Notes: generated by a model not told the origin, from the sequence alone. DNA of 64,000 bases from DATJGR01 sp963812255 (GCA_963812255.1 CAWEUM010000005.1:1364001-1428000); one strand, 5' to 3'; positions 36,291-45,446 are shown, counted from the stretch's first letter. Numbers and translations are program-made.

Positions 36291-37118
36291 TCAGACGATC
36301 CGCCAGCCGTAACGGTTGAAAAAACGCACGCCCGATCGAATGAAATGAACGACTCGGCGGAGGTCCCGCCGCGCGGTATGACCACCATAGTGCGTGATGC
36401 GCGCCTTCGGCAACTCGACGATGGCCCCGTAGTTCTTCATTCGCAACGACAGATCGTAGTCTTCGAAGTACAGGAAGTAGCGCTCGTCGAACCCATCTAC
36501 TTTTTTCAGGGCGTCTGTGCGACACAGCATGAAGCAACCACTGGCGAGCGTAACCGACTTCGGGGCATCGCACGGCAGCTCTCCACCGTAGGTATATTGT
36601 GCCACGCGTCGTCCCAACACACCGTCTGAGCCGCGCACGGCGAGCGCCCTCAGCAGCAGCACGAATAGCGAAGGATGTCGCTTCGACAACCGGGCGTATT
36701 CGTTGTGTGGATCGAAGCCCTGAGGCACCAGCATCGCCGCCTCGGCGTGTTCGTTCAGGTAACGCAGCCCCTCCAACAACGCGTTCTGCTCGAGGAACAC
36801 GTCTGGATTCAATATCAGGTGATAGTCGGACGAGACCGTCTTCAGCGCGCGGTTCTGGCCGGCACCATAGCCAATGTTCCCATGACCTTTCAAAACCCGC
36901 CAGCGCACGTGCGGCGACGCGACGGCCCGCCAGCACTCCACCACGCCTTCGATGGCGGCGACGTCCGCTTCGCGGGTGTCGTTGATCACGACGATCAGAT
37001 CGGCCTCCACGGGGAACGCGAGACGCGCCTGCTGCAGCGCACAAACCAGACTCTCCGATAGCGTTCGAAACAAGCCGACGTCGGAGCGAAACGTCACGAT
37101 GCTGATGGACACGCGCAC
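36291..37118 (-). CDS. Glycosyltransferase family 2 protein
   Basis: A 275-residue rhamnosyltransferase-like GT2 enzyme. N-terminal strand VSISIVTFRSDVGLF, GHGNIGYGAGQNRAL, HLILNPDVF (DxD-like), SGCFMLCRTDALKKVDGFDERYFLYFEDYDLSLR, and a basic C-terminus that may touch the membrane. The LYFEDYDLSLR pattern is common in O-antigen rhamnosyltransferases. Starts at GTG 37118, five bases after the stop of the next upstream GT2 gene. Confidence 0.87.
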   Translation of the reverse strand: MRVSISIVTFRSDVGLFRTLSESLVCALQQARLAFPVEADLIVVINDTREADVAAIEGVVECWRAVASPHVRWRVLKGHGNIGYGAGQNRALKTVSSDYHLILNPDVFLEQNALLEGLRYLNEHAEAAMLVPQGFDPHNEYARLSKRHPSLFVLLLRALAVRGSDGVLGRRVAQYTYGGELPCDAPKSVTLASGCFMLCRTDALKKVDGFDERYFLYFEDYDLSLRMKNYGAIVELPKARITHYGGHTARRDLRRVVHFIRSGVRFFNRYGWRIV

Positions 37119-37123
37119 TGGTG

Positions 37124-38098
37124 TCAGCCTCCGCGCACCAACGATTTGTCGAGCGCGCGCCAGATCTCGCGCGTCGGCGCGACGGCGCCGGATTGCACCA
37201 CGCGCCGTTTCGCAGGTAGATCACCGAGACCTTTCAACGCATCCACCTTTGCCCGCATCACCACACCGAACTGACCACGCACCGCGCACACGACAATCGC
37301 CATCGCGTTCAGCGCGATGTGCAGCGGAAGCATCAACCACAGCAGACCCGCCGGCATGTTCTTCGCGAACACCCAAACCAGATTACGTTGGCCATAGTAG
37401 GTCGCGAACGCCGAGCGCACGCCGGTGACACCGGAGCCCACGTGCTCAACCCTCGCACCCGCAACCAGACGACAGCCGTAGCCCATCAAACGCAGCCGGA
37501 AGCCGAGATCGACGTCCTCCATGTAGCAGAATAGATCTTCGTCGAAGCCACCGACGGCGCACACCGCATCGAGCCGATAGAGCGCCGCCGCAGCGCATGC
37601 GCAGAACACATCGCGATCCACGAGCCAGGAGACATCGAGCTGCCTGCCGTGGCGGCGGCGCCAGGCAGCTCCGCAGACATGGTAGGCGTCACCCAGGCCA
37701 TCGACTTCTGTTGGCGCATCGGCTCGCAGCAGACACGACGCCCACGATGCGCAGCCGCGATCGATCTCTGCTGCATCGATCAGGGTCGACAACCATTCGT
37801 GCGCAGCGAACGCATCGGGATTCAACAACGCGACATATTCGACGCCCAGGACGGCGCATAGTTGGAAGGCCTGGTTGTTTGCCGCCGCGAATCCGACGTT
37901 GGTTGAATTCGCGATGTACCGGTACGCTGGGAACCGAGTCTGCGCGTCAGCAAGGGACCCATCATTGCTTGCGTTGTCTACGACGATGACATGATCAGGT
38001 CGACGCAATTGGCCATCGATCGCAGCGAGGCAGCGCCGCAGGTACCTTCCGGCATTGAAGTTCACGACGACGACTGCGACCGATCCTGGCGCCGTCAT
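37124..38098 (-). CDS. Glycosyltransferase family 2 protein with C-terminal membrane-associated segment
   Basis: A 324-residue GT2 enzyme: VAVVVVNFNAGRYLRRCL, VIVVDNASNDGS, NVGFAAANNQAF, VALLNPDAF, GGFDEDLFCYMEDVDLGFRLRL. A hydrophobic stretch (MPAGLLWLMLPLHIALNAMAIVV) lies near the C-terminus, as in WbbL-type rhamnosyltransferases. The ATG at 38098 sits in an ATGA overlap with the O-antigen ligase-like gene, so the two are coupled. Confidence 0.88.
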   Translation of the reverse strand: MTAPGSVAVVVVNFNAGRYLRRCLAAIDGQLRRPDHVIVVDNASNDGSLADAQTRFPAYRYIANSTNVGFAAANNQAFQLCAVLGVEYVALLNPDAFAAHEWLSTLIDAAEIDRGCASWASCLLRADAPTEVDGLGDAYHVCGAAWRRRHGRQLDVSWLVDRDVFCACAAAALYRLDAVCAVGGFDEDLFCYMEDVDLGFRLRLMGYGCRLVAGARVEHVGSGVTGVRSAFATYYGQRNLVWVFAKNMPAGLLWLMLPLHIALNAMAIVVCAVRGQFGVVMRAKVDALKGLGDLPAKRRVVQSGAVAPTREIWRALDKSLVRGG

Positions 38099-39294
38099 GA
38101 CCGCTCCACCTGCGGTACAGTCGCCGCGACGGCGACGGGCACCCACAACACGAGCCAACTGACGCTCACCTTATCGATCAACTCCCAGCCATCGAATGCG
38201 TAGGCACTCATCCCCGTGGCCAACAGCGCTAATCCCAACCGAGACACATGCCGACGGGCGTTGCGCAGAAGATGCCATACTGCGCAGGTCAGTAAGCCCA
38301 GCAAGAGTAACAGGCCAACCAGTCCACCTTGCAACGCGCTCGCGAGATACAAGCTGTGCGGATGCGAAAACTCGACCCCGCCAATCGCGATGTCATCGCG
38401 GGTCAGGATACCCAGCCCGAATAGCGGACCATGCGCGAACAGTCGCTGCCATTCGCCGCTCCAGATTTCGAGGCGAAAGCTGTCGCCTCTCGGAAACAGC
38501 GTCGACAAAAGCTCGGGACGCACAAACGCAACAGCGCCGATCAAGGCCGCACCCGATAGCGGCCATGCCAACCATGCCAACGTCTGGCGTCGCGTCGACC
38601 GAGACGGCAGCAGCAACATCCAGACGCCGACAACTCCTCCGAGATATCCGGACCGGGAACCGGTCGCCGCGATCGCAAACGCCAGCATCGCGGCGCACGC
38701 TCCGGCCGCGACCCGCCACCGCGTGGAATCCACGATCACGACATGCACGGCGAACAACATTGCCGCATCGAACGACAGAGCGGCTACGACACTGTTGCGG
38801 AGCTGGCCCAGCCCGCCGAGTCGGTCGTCGAACGTCGGATGCAGCTGAAAATGGATCAGCGCCACCAGCGCCGCGACGCCGCCGCAGGCAGCAAGCGCGC
38901 GGCACAACCATTGTGCGAAATCAGTCACCCGCCAGAGCGCCGACGATAGCGCGACGACGAATGCCAGAATCAACGCGCATCGCGAGTAGATCGACAGCGC
39001 GCCGCGCAATGACGGGCTGGTCGACCACCAGACGGACGACGAAAAGTAGATCAGCAACGCAATCATGAAGCCCGCGAGCAGGCGTGCCTGGCCAAATGTT
39101 CGCCAACGATCACGTCCAGCCGAAAATACGACCAACGCGAGGGCATACGTCGAAAAACTCGCACCACTCTGGGATGGCAACAGGAACACCGATGCCAACG
39201 ATATTCCCGCCAGCGATGCGACGACGCGATCGATAGTCGTCGCCTGGGGACTGCGCTCGAGCCCATCGCCTGTTTCCAAATCCGAGTCCGCCAT
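38095..39294 (-). CDS. O-antigen ligase/polymerase-like membrane protein (WaaL/Wzy family)
   Basis: A 399-residue membrane protein with about ten hydrophobic helices. The large periplasmic loop carries FRLEIWSGEWQRLFAHGPLFGLG and FSHPHSLYLASALQGG; the His in that loop is the conserved feature of the Wzy_C/O-antigen ligase family. It either ligates the exported glycan to lipid A-core or polymerizes it; with an ABC-type exporter present, ligation is more likely. The start codon at 39294 is only 3 bases downstream of the tRNA 3' end, so a ribosome site would lie inside the tRNA; a later start is possible. Confidence 0.85.
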   Translation of the reverse strand: MADSDLETGDGLERSPQATTIDRVVASLAGISLASVFLLPSQSGASFSTYALALVVFSAGRDRWRTFGQARLLAGFMIALLIYFSSSVWWSTSPSLRGALSIYSRCALILAFVVALSSALWRVTDFAQWLCRALAACGGVAALVALIHFQLHPTFDDRLGGLGQLRNSVVAALSFDAAMLFAVHVVIVDSTRWRVAAGACAAMLAFAIAATGSRSGYLGGVVGVWMLLLPSRSTRRQTLAWLAWPLSGAALIGAVAFVRPELLSTLFPRGDSFRLEIWSGEWQRLFAHGPLFGLGILTRDDIAIGGVEFSHPHSLYLASALQGGLVGLLLLLGLLTCAVWHLLRNARRHVSRLGLALLATGMSAYAFDGWELIDKVSVSWLVLWVPVAVAATVPQVERS

Positions 39295-39297
39295 GTG

Positions 39298-39374
39298 TGG
39301 TGGGCCCACCAGGGCTCGAACCTGGGACCAATCGATTATGAGTCGACTGCTCTAACCAACTGAGCTATGGGCCC
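39298..39374 (-). tRNA. tRNA-Ile (anticodon CAU, lysidine-modified type)
   Basis: 77 bases including encoded CCA. The acceptor strand GGGCCCA pairs with TGGGCCC, the D arm is GCTC/GAGC, and the T arm is CCAGG/CCTGG with a TTCGAGC loop. The anticodon loop is CTCATAA on stem GTCGA/TCGAT. The anticodon CAU could mean methionine, but the stem and flanking bases (GACTCATAATC followed by TTGGTC) match the minor tRNA-Ile2 read after TilS lysidine modification, not elongator or initiator tRNA-Met. It lies 23 bases upstream of the rpoD stop side. Confidence 0.9.
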
Positions 39375-39397
39375 TGAACGAGTGCGCGCCGGACCAG

Positions 39398-41206
39398 TCA
39401 ATTGGTCTCGTCGAGGAAACTGCGCAGGTGCTCGGAGCGGCTCGGATGACGCAGCTTACGCAACGCCTTCGCTTCGATCTGACGGATCCGCTCGCGGGTG
39501 ACATCGAACTGCTTGCCCACTTCTTCCAGCGTGTGGTCGGTATTCATATCGATGCCGAAGCGCATCCGCAGCACCTTCGCCTCGCGGGCGGTCAACCCTG
39601 CGAGCACTTCCCGGGTCGCCTCACGCAAGCCTTCACCCGTGGCCAGATCGATCGGCGAACCGATCGTGATGTCCTCGATGAAATCGCCCAGATGCGAGTC
39701 TTCGTCGTCGCCTATCGGCGTCTCCATCGAGATCGGCTCTTTGGCGATCTTCAGCACCCGCCGTACCTTGTCCTCCGGCATCTCCATGCGCGTGCCGAGT
39801 TCTTCCGGCGTCGGTTCGCGCCCCATCTCCTGCAGCATTTGCCTGGACACCCGGTTGAGTTTGTTGATCGTTTCGATCATGTGCACGGGAATTCGTATCG
39901 TCCGGGCCTGGTCGGCAATGGACCGCGTGATCGCCTGACGAATCCACCAGGTTGCGTACGTCGAGAATTTGTACCCGCGCCGGTATTCGAACTTGTCCAC
40001 CGCCTTCATCAGGCCGATGTTGCCTTCCTGAATCAGGTCGAGGAACTGCAGACCACGGTTGGTGTATTTCTTGGCGATCGAAATGACCAGCCGCAGGTTC
40101 GCCTCGACCATGTCTTTCTTCGCACGCCGCGCTTTCGCTTCACCCAGCGACATACGCCGGTTGATGTCTTTGATCTCGCCGACGCTCAGGCCCGTCTCCT
40201 GGGTAATCGCCTTCAGTTTTTTCTGCGCACGAACGATATCGTCGCGCTGCTCTTCGAGCGCGGCGCTGTAGTCTTTTTTCGCCTTGGTGTGTTTGTTCAC
40301 CCACGCGATGCTGATCTCGCTGCCCTGAAATTCCTTCAGGAAAATCTTTCGCGGCATCTTCGCGCGGCGCACGCAAGCCACCATGATCGCGCGCTCCTGG
40401 CGGCGAACTCGGATCAACGTTTCGCGCGGCATCTGGACGATCTCGTCGAAATGGCGCGGAACGAGTTTGAATACGCAGAACACCTCGCCGAGGCGTTCGA
40501 GATCTTTCTTCGCGGCGGCGCTGGTGCGCCCTTTTGCAAGCGTCTTGAGGGTCTTCGAGTACTGGCGTTTCAGGATGTTGAAACGACGCTTAGCTTCGAC
40601 CGGGTCGGGGCCTTTTTCCTCTTCTTCTTCGTCGTCCTTCTCGACCGGTGCAGCATTGAGATCAACCTGCGCGGCCTCGGGCACTTCGTCGGTGGGATCG
40701 AGATAGCCGACGAGCATGTCGTAGAGACGCCCTTCCTTCGTCGCCTCGGCATAGGTATCGAGAATGTACTGCACCGTGCCGGGATAGTAGGAAAGCGCTG
40801 TGAGCACGTCCCGAATGCCCTCTTCGATGCGCTTCGCGATCGCAATTTCGCCCTCGCGCGTCAGCAGTTCAACCGTGCCCATTTCGCGCATGTACATGCG
40901 CACCGGGTCGGTGGTGCGTCCGGCTTCGGTCTCAACTGCCGCCAGAGCCGCCGCGGCTTCCTCGGCAGCCAGTTCGTCGGCAGTGCTTTCACCACCCGTC
41001 AGCAAATCATCGGCGTCTGGAGCGATCTCATAGACCGTGATCCCCATGTCGTTGATCATGCCGATGATGTCTTCGATCTGATCCGGATCGGAAATATCGT
41101 CCGGCAGGTGATCGTTGACCTCGGCGTAAGTCAGGAATCCTTGTTCCTTACCCTTGGCAATCAGCTCTTTCAAACGGGACTGCTGCTGCGTGGTGTCAGT
41201 ACTCAT
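39398..41206 (-). CDS. rpoD: RNA polymerase primary sigma factor (sigma-70)
   Basis: Housekeeping sigma factor, 602 residues. Region 1.1 starts at QQQSRLKELIAKGKEQGFLTY, and region 1.2 carries RMYMREMGTVELLTREGE. The non-conserved insert has an acidic run (KDDEEEEEKGPD). Region 2 carries FLDLIQEGNIGLMKAVDKF and YKFSTYATWWIRQA. Region 4 has the LEEVGKQFDVTRERIRQIE helix-turn-helix. Start ATG at 41206 preceded by GAGGT. Downstream of dnaG with its own promoter region, as in other macromolecular-synthesis operons. Confidence 0.98.
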   Translation of the reverse strand: MSTDTTQQQSRLKELIAKGKEQGFLTYAEVNDHLPDDISDPDQIEDIIGMINDMGITVYEIAPDADDLLTGGESTADELAAEEAAAALAAVETEAGRTTDPVRMYMREMGTVELLTREGEIAIAKRIEEGIRDVLTALSYYPGTVQYILDTYAEATKEGRLYDMLVGYLDPTDEVPEAAQVDLNAAPVEKDDEEEEEKGPDPVEAKRRFNILKRQYSKTLKTLAKGRTSAAAKKDLERLGEVFCVFKLVPRHFDEIVQMPRETLIRVRRQERAIMVACVRRAKMPRKIFLKEFQGSEISIAWVNKHTKAKKDYSAALEEQRDDIVRAQKKLKAITQETGLSVGEIKDINRRMSLGEAKARRAKKDMVEANLRLVISIAKKYTNRGLQFLDLIQEGNIGLMKAVDKFEYRRGYKFSTYATWWIRQAITRSIADQARTIRIPVHMIETINKLNRVSRQMLQEMGREPTPEELGTRMEMPEDKVRRVLKIAKEPISMETPIGDDEDSHLGDFIEDITIGSPIDLATGEGLREATREVLAGLTAREAKVLRMRFGIDMNTDHTLEEVGKQFDVTRERIRQIEAKALRKLRHPSRSEHLRSFLDETN

Positions 41207-41277
41207 GGGACCTCTACGATGGCTACGGATACGCGACGGACACGGTCGCGCAACGCGCCGCCGCGAAAAAACGCGGC

Positions 41278-41283
41278 AGTATA
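41278..41283 (-). promoter_or_regulatory. Candidate -10 element upstream of rpoD
   Basis: Reading the minus strand, TATACT occurs 72 bases before the rpoD start. It is followed immediately by a perfect inverted repeat GCCGCG-TTTTTT-CGCGGC (41260-41277). A TTGTAC lies only 14 bases upstream, shorter than ideal, so the promoter is tentative. The dnaG-rpoD intergenic region is a known site of an extra rpoD promoter in enterobacteria. Confidence 0.35.
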
Positions 41284-41343
41284 TCGAGATTAATGGGGTA
41301 CAACCAGCGAGATACAAGCGGTCTCGGCGGCATGGACCCCACC

Positions 41344-43134
41344 TCAGTCGGCTTTCCGCTTGAGTTGCCAGTATTGCGCCAGCGCCTCGGCCGACCCTTG
41401 TTCTTTCAAAATTCGCAGGCTGTCGCGCCGATTGGCGCGTTCAACCGCCAGCAGATACTGCGTGACCGCATCGTCGAATTCCGCCGCCAGCGCATCATCA
41501 TTCAAGACCAGGGTGCGATCCGCGAGTTCCACCAGGGTTTGGTGACCGGACTGACCCGACCAATAGCCGAGCAGTGCGGCGAGGTCGGCATCCGGCGCCG
41601 CCGCCAGGTACCTCACCACCTCCCCCACGAGCGAATCAACCGCGCCCGCGTGCCGCTCCGACGTACCCTGCTCCGAAGCATCCAAGCGACCCGGGGGAAT
41701 GCCGATCAAACGCGCGCGGCGTCGATCGTCCAGTTTCGCCAGAAACTCAGGGTGTTTCAGCAGGATTGTCAACAGCCGTTCGCTCAAGCGGCCACTTGCG
41801 CCACCTCGCGCGGACGCGCCGACGCGTGGTTGCCTGGCCGGCGCTCGAGAGAGTTTCGCACCGCGTTGCAGCGCCTCCGACGACGTCTTTGCCATTGACG
41901 CGAGACGTTCCATTGTAAGTTCTCGCAACACACCATCTGGAATAGATTGAACGTACGGCATCGCCAGATCGGCGAGCCGCGCCTGTCCATCCAACGTGTT
42001 GAGATCGAGTCCCCGACCGAGCCCCTGAAACAGGTACTCCGCCGCACTGATGGCCCCCGCAATGCGTTCACTGAAGCGCGCCTTGCCTTCTTTGCGGACG
42101 AGTGAGTCGGGATCTTCGTTATCGGGCAGAAACATGAATGCGAGTTGATGCCCCGCCGTCAGCGCCGGTAACGCAACCGTCAACGCTTTCCAGGCTGCGT
42201 CACGACCGGCCGCATCGCCGTCAAAACAGCACACCACGGCAGGGGCATGCCTGAACAGCTTTTCAAAATGGTAAGTCCCGGTTGCGGTGCCAAGCGTGGC
42301 CACGGCGTTCGGAAAGCCTGCCTGAGCCAGCGCCACCACATCCATGTAGCCTTCGACCACGATCAGCTGCTCGATCCGCCTGAGCGCCATTCGCGCCTCG
42401 TAAAGACCATAGAGCTCCCGACTCTTGTGGAACACCTCGGTCTCGGGTGAGTTCAGATATTTCGGTTGCTCATTACCGAGCACGCGTCCGCCAAAGCCGA
42501 TCACGTGACCGCGGGTGCTGCGGATCGGAAACATGACACGGTCGCGGAATCGGTCGTAGGTTCGGCCCTGATCGTTCTTCACCAGCAGTCCTGCCGCGAT
42601 CAGATCACTTTCGTCGACATCGCGCAGCGCAGTTTTCAGCCCGTCCCAGCCCGACGGCGCAAAGCCGATGCCGAAATCGCGTGCGATCACACCGGTGAGC
42701 CCTCTCGATTTCAGGTATTCGACCACGCGCGGGGCATCCGGATGGTTACGCAGCGTCGTGCGGAAGTAAGCGTTCGCGCCTTCCAGCACCTTCAACAGCA
42801 GGCCGCGTTGTGCGTCATCGCCACGCGCGCCTGCCTCTCTCGGCACTTCGACCCCGGCGATCGACGCCAAAGTTTCGACGGCGGCGACGAACTCGAGCCG
42901 ATCGTGCTCCATCAGGAACGTCAACGCAGTTCCAGTCGCCCCACAACCGAAGCAGTAATAGAACTGCTTTTCCGGGTTCACGCTGAACGACGCGGTTTTC
43001 TCATCGTGGAACGGACACAGCGCCTGAAAATTCCGGCCGGTCTTGCGCAACGCCAGACGCGAATCGACTACATCGACAATGTCGATCCGCGACAGCAGAT
43101 CGTTGATGAAATCTTGGGGGATTCGGCCAGCCAT
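41344..43134 (-). CDS. dnaG: DNA primase
   Basis: Synthesizes replication primers; 596 residues. N-terminal zinc-binding CPFHDEKTASFSV...YYCFGCGATG, the TOPRIM core with VVEGYMDVVALAQ and CCFDGDAAGRDAAW, and a C-terminal DnaB-interaction region. Start ATG at 43134. Lies between yqeY and rpoD in the conserved rpsU-dnaG-rpoD order. Confidence 0.97.
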   Translation of the reverse strand: MAGRIPQDFINDLLSRIDIVDVVDSRLALRKTGRNFQALCPFHDEKTASFSVNPEKQFYYCFGCGATGTALTFLMEHDRLEFVAAVETLASIAGVEVPREAGARGDDAQRGLLLKVLEGANAYFRTTLRNHPDAPRVVEYLKSRGLTGVIARDFGIGFAPSGWDGLKTALRDVDESDLIAAGLLVKNDQGRTYDRFRDRVMFPIRSTRGHVIGFGGRVLGNEQPKYLNSPETEVFHKSRELYGLYEARMALRRIEQLIVVEGYMDVVALAQAGFPNAVATLGTATGTYHFEKLFRHAPAVVCCFDGDAAGRDAAWKALTVALPALTAGHQLAFMFLPDNEDPDSLVRKEGKARFSERIAGAISAAEYLFQGLGRGLDLNTLDGQARLADLAMPYVQSIPDGVLRELTMERLASMAKTSSEALQRGAKLSRAPARQPRVGASARGGASGRLSERLLTILLKHPEFLAKLDDRRRARLIGIPPGRLDASEQGTSERHAGAVDSLVGEVVRYLAAAPDADLAALLGYWSGQSGHQTLVELADRTLVLNDDALAAEFDDAVTQYLLAVERANRRDSLRILKEQGSAEALAQYWQLKRKAD

Positions 43135-43191
43135 GGGGCAGTGTATCTCGCGCGTTGACGGTCTTCCCAGGCGAGACTGATCTGGGGGAAC

Positions 43192-43647
43192 TCAGCCGGC
43201 GGCGAGCAGCGCCCTGACCCGCGCGCTGACAATGCTCATATCGACTCGACCCTGCGCCGCATCGCGCACCGCGCCCATGACTTTGCCCATGTCGCGCATC
43301 GACGTCGCACCCGATGATTCAATCGCCGAGCGAATCAGCTCGTCCAGTTGGGCGTCACTCAGTGCCTCAGGCATGAACTCTTTGATCAGCTCGATCTCGA
43401 ACGCTTCCTGGTCGGCCAGATCCGAACGGCCAGCCGCGCGAAACTGACCTTCGGAATCGTTACGCTGTTTGACCATGCGATTCAGAACCGCGATGACGTC
43501 GGAGTCGGCGAGTTCGCGCCGCTCGTCGACTTCGATGCGTTTGATTTCGGCACCGATGAGGCGCAGCACCGCGACGCGCGGCTTTTCCCGGGCCTTCATC
43601 GCGGTTTTGGTGGCCTCGGCAATACGTCCGCGTAAGTCGTCGGACAT
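43192..43647 (-). CDS. GatB/YqeY domain-containing protein
   Basis: A 151-residue helical protein resembling the tail domain of the amidotransferase GatB: LRLIGAEIKRIEVDERREL, IAVLNRMVKQRNDS, then FMPEALSDAQLDELI and DMGKVMGAV near the end. Usually found between rpsU and dnaG in proteobacteria, as here. Probably an accessory factor for tRNA-dependent amidation, but its exact role is not established. Confidence 0.9.
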   Translation of the reverse strand: MSDDLRGRIAEATKTAMKAREKPRVAVLRLIGAEIKRIEVDERRELADSDVIAVLNRMVKQRNDSEGQFRAAGRSDLADQEAFEIELIKEFMPEALSDAQLDELIRSAIESSGATSMRDMGKVMGAVRDAAQGRVDMSIVSARVRALLAAG

Positions 43648-43658
43648 CGGCGGAATCG

Positions 43659-43874
43659 CTAGAAACTACGCTCGAATCGACGCGATTCGCGTTGCAGCTT
43701 CTTCTGATGGCGTTTCACTGCCGCCGCGGCCTTGCGCTTACGCACCGATGTCGGCTTTTCGTAGAACTCGCGTCGGCGCACTTCCGACAGGATGCCGGCT
43801 TTCTCACAGGAGCGTTTGAAACGTCGCAGCGCGACGTCGAAGGGTTCGTTCTCTCTAACCTTGACTGATGGCAA
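43659..43874 (-). CDS. rpsU: Ribosomal protein bS21
   Basis: Small-subunit protein, 71 residues, with the usual PSVKVRENEPFDVALRRFKR start and a Lys/Arg-rich C-terminus. The family start position is encoded by TTG at 43872-43874, preceded by AGGA nine bases upstream; no ATG exists at the conserved position. It is the first gene of the rpsU-yqeY-dnaG-rpoD run and is divergent from tsaD. Confidence 0.95.
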   Translation of the reverse strand: MPSVKVRENEPFDVALRRFKRSCEKAGILSEVRRREFYEKPTSVRKRKAAAAVKRHQKKLQRESRRFERSF

Positions 43875-44047
43875 CGGGACTTATCCTCTCAACCGGGCAA
43901 TCTGAAGGGAGGCGGATTCTACTCAGTTCGATCGACGCGCGCAAAGACCCGCCACGCGCGCCGCGCCTGTCGGGCGAGCCGATCTCTTCTGGTGGGTCGG
44001 TCGGACACGCAGCCAGAATCCGGGAGCGGTGCTACCATCGCGGCCTT

Positions 44048-45091
44048 ATGCGCGTGTTGGGCATCGAGACATCGTGTGATGAAACCGGCGTGGCGCTGTA
44101 CGACAGCGCGCACGGGATCGTCGCGGAGGCGCTGTACAGTCAGATCGCGATGCACGCCGAATACGGCGGCGTAGTACCCGAACTCGCCTCCCGCGATCAC
44201 GTCCGCAAAACCACGCCGTTACTGAATGACATGCTGGACCGTGCCGGTATCGAACTCGGCGACCTCAATGGCATTGCGTACACGGCCGGGCCTGGTTTGA
44301 TCGGCGCATTGATGGTTGGCGCGGGCATCGGCCGATCGCTTGCGTGGGCGCTACAGATCCCCGCGATCGCGGTCCACCACATGGAAGCACATCTATTGGC
44401 GCCGCTACTCGGCGATCCACGACCCGCGCTGCCGTTCGTCGCGCTGCTCGTTTCCGGCGGGCACACTCAATTGGTGCGGGTAGATGCAATCGGGCGCTAC
44501 CAGATTATGGGAGAATCCATCGACGACGCCGCCGGTGAGGCGTTCGACAAGACCGCCAAGATGCTTGGCCTCGGCTACCCCGGCGGTCCCGCAGTCGCAC
44601 GACTTGCCGAGCAAGGTGACTCGGCGCGCTTCAAATTTCCGCGGCCGATGACCGACCGTCCCGGCCTCGACTTCAGTTTCAGCGGATTGAAGACGTTCAC
44701 GCGGAATACGCTGCAACGCATCGACAAGCCGACCCAGCAGGACAAAGCCGACGTCGCGCGTGCGTTCGAAGACGCGGTCGTCGACACGCTCGTCATCAAA
44801 TGCCGCCGTGCTTTGCAGCACACCGGACTGACACGGCTGATCATGGCGGGCGGCGTGGCCGCGAACACGCGCTTGCGTGCTGCGATGAATCGACAGATGC
44901 CGGGGCAAGTCTTCTATGCGCCGGGCGCTCTGTGTACCGACAACGGTGCGATGGTTGCCTATGCGGGCTATCTGCGACTCGCGGCCGGGCAGCAGTCGGG
45001 GCTGGCCATCGAAACCCGCGCGCGGTGGCCGCTCAATGAACTGGCCCCTCTCGATGAAGATCGGTCGATGGATGGATCGGTCGATGGATAA
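44048..45091 (+). CDS. tsaD: tRNA threonylcarbamoyladenosine biosynthesis protein TsaD
   Basis: Transfers the threonylcarbamoyl group to A37 of ANN-reading tRNAs, with TsaB/TsaE. 347 residues of the ASKHA fold: MRVLGIETSCDETGVALYD, metal-binding HHMEAHL, LLVSGGHTQLV, DDAAGEAFDK and a late MAGGVAANTRLR. Start ATG at 44048. A TGCTACCAT 10 bases upstream resembles an extended -10 box, so the transcript leader may be extremely short. It overlaps folB by 8 bases. Confidence 0.97.
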   Translation: MRVLGIETSCDETGVALYDSAHGIVAEALYSQIAMHAEYGGVVPELASRDHVRKTTPLLNDMLDRAGIELGDLNGIAYTAGPGLIGALMVGAGIGRSLAWALQIPAIAVHHMEAHLLAPLLGDPRPALPFVALLVSGGHTQLVRVDAIGRYQIMGESIDDAAGEAFDKTAKMLGLGYPGGPAVARLAEQGDSARFKFPRPMTDRPGLDFSFSGLKTFTRNTLQRIDKPTQQDKADVARAFEDAVVDTLVIKCRRALQHTGLTRLIMAGGVAANTRLRAAMNRQMPGQVFYAPGALCTDNGAMVAYAGYLRLAAGQQSGLAIETRARWPLNELAPLDEDRSMDGSVDG

Positions 45092-45446
45092 GTTACGTGT
45101 CACAGGGCTCGAGGTGTCGGCGCTGATCGGCATGCACGACTGGGAGTGTCGGGTACGCCAGCGTCTAGCCATCGATCTCGAACTGGATACCGATGCCGAA
45201 CGCGTTGCGGCGGGCGACGATATTGCTGCTGCGCTCGACTACAGTGCGGTCGCACGCAGCGTCGTCGAATTCGTCGCCACCGCTCGATTTCGACTCATCG
45301 AGACACTCGCCGAACGGATCGCCAACCTTTTGCTCGAAACGTTTCCGATCGAGCGCCTCAGCGTCGTCGTTCACAAGCCGGGCGCCGTACCCGGCGCGCT
45401 GGATACCAGCATCGAGATCCAAAGAAAAAGGGGGCAGCGTAGGTAG
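45084..45446 (+). CDS. folB: Dihydroneopterin aldolase
   Basis: Folate-pathway enzyme of 120 residues: MDKLRVTGLEVSALIGMHDWE matches the family start, followed by RQRLAIDLELD, LDYSAVARSVVEFV and ETLAERIANLLLETF. The ATG at 45084 overlaps the tsaD end by 8 bases (ATGGATAA); an in-frame ATG at 45072 is an alternative. Converges with cca. Confidence 0.93.
   Translation: MDKLRVTGLEVSALIGMHDWECRVRQRLAIDLELDTDAERVAAGDDIAAALDYSAVARSVVEFVATARFRLIETLAERIANLLLETFPIERLSVVVHKPGAVPGALDTSIEIQRKRGQRR

Noticed and set aside
39298..39374. Calling the tRNA methionine-specific
   Set aside because: Anticodon CAU fits both, but the anticodon stem and adjacent bases match the lysidine-type tRNA-Ile2.
41260..41277. 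Terminator for dnaG (GCCGCG-A6-CGCGGC)
   Set aside because: The T/A run is in the loop, not after the stem, so it does not look like an intrinsic terminator.
39428..41293. 621-codon plus-strand open frame
   Set aside because: Exact antisense of rpoD; GC-rich third positions create such mirror frames.
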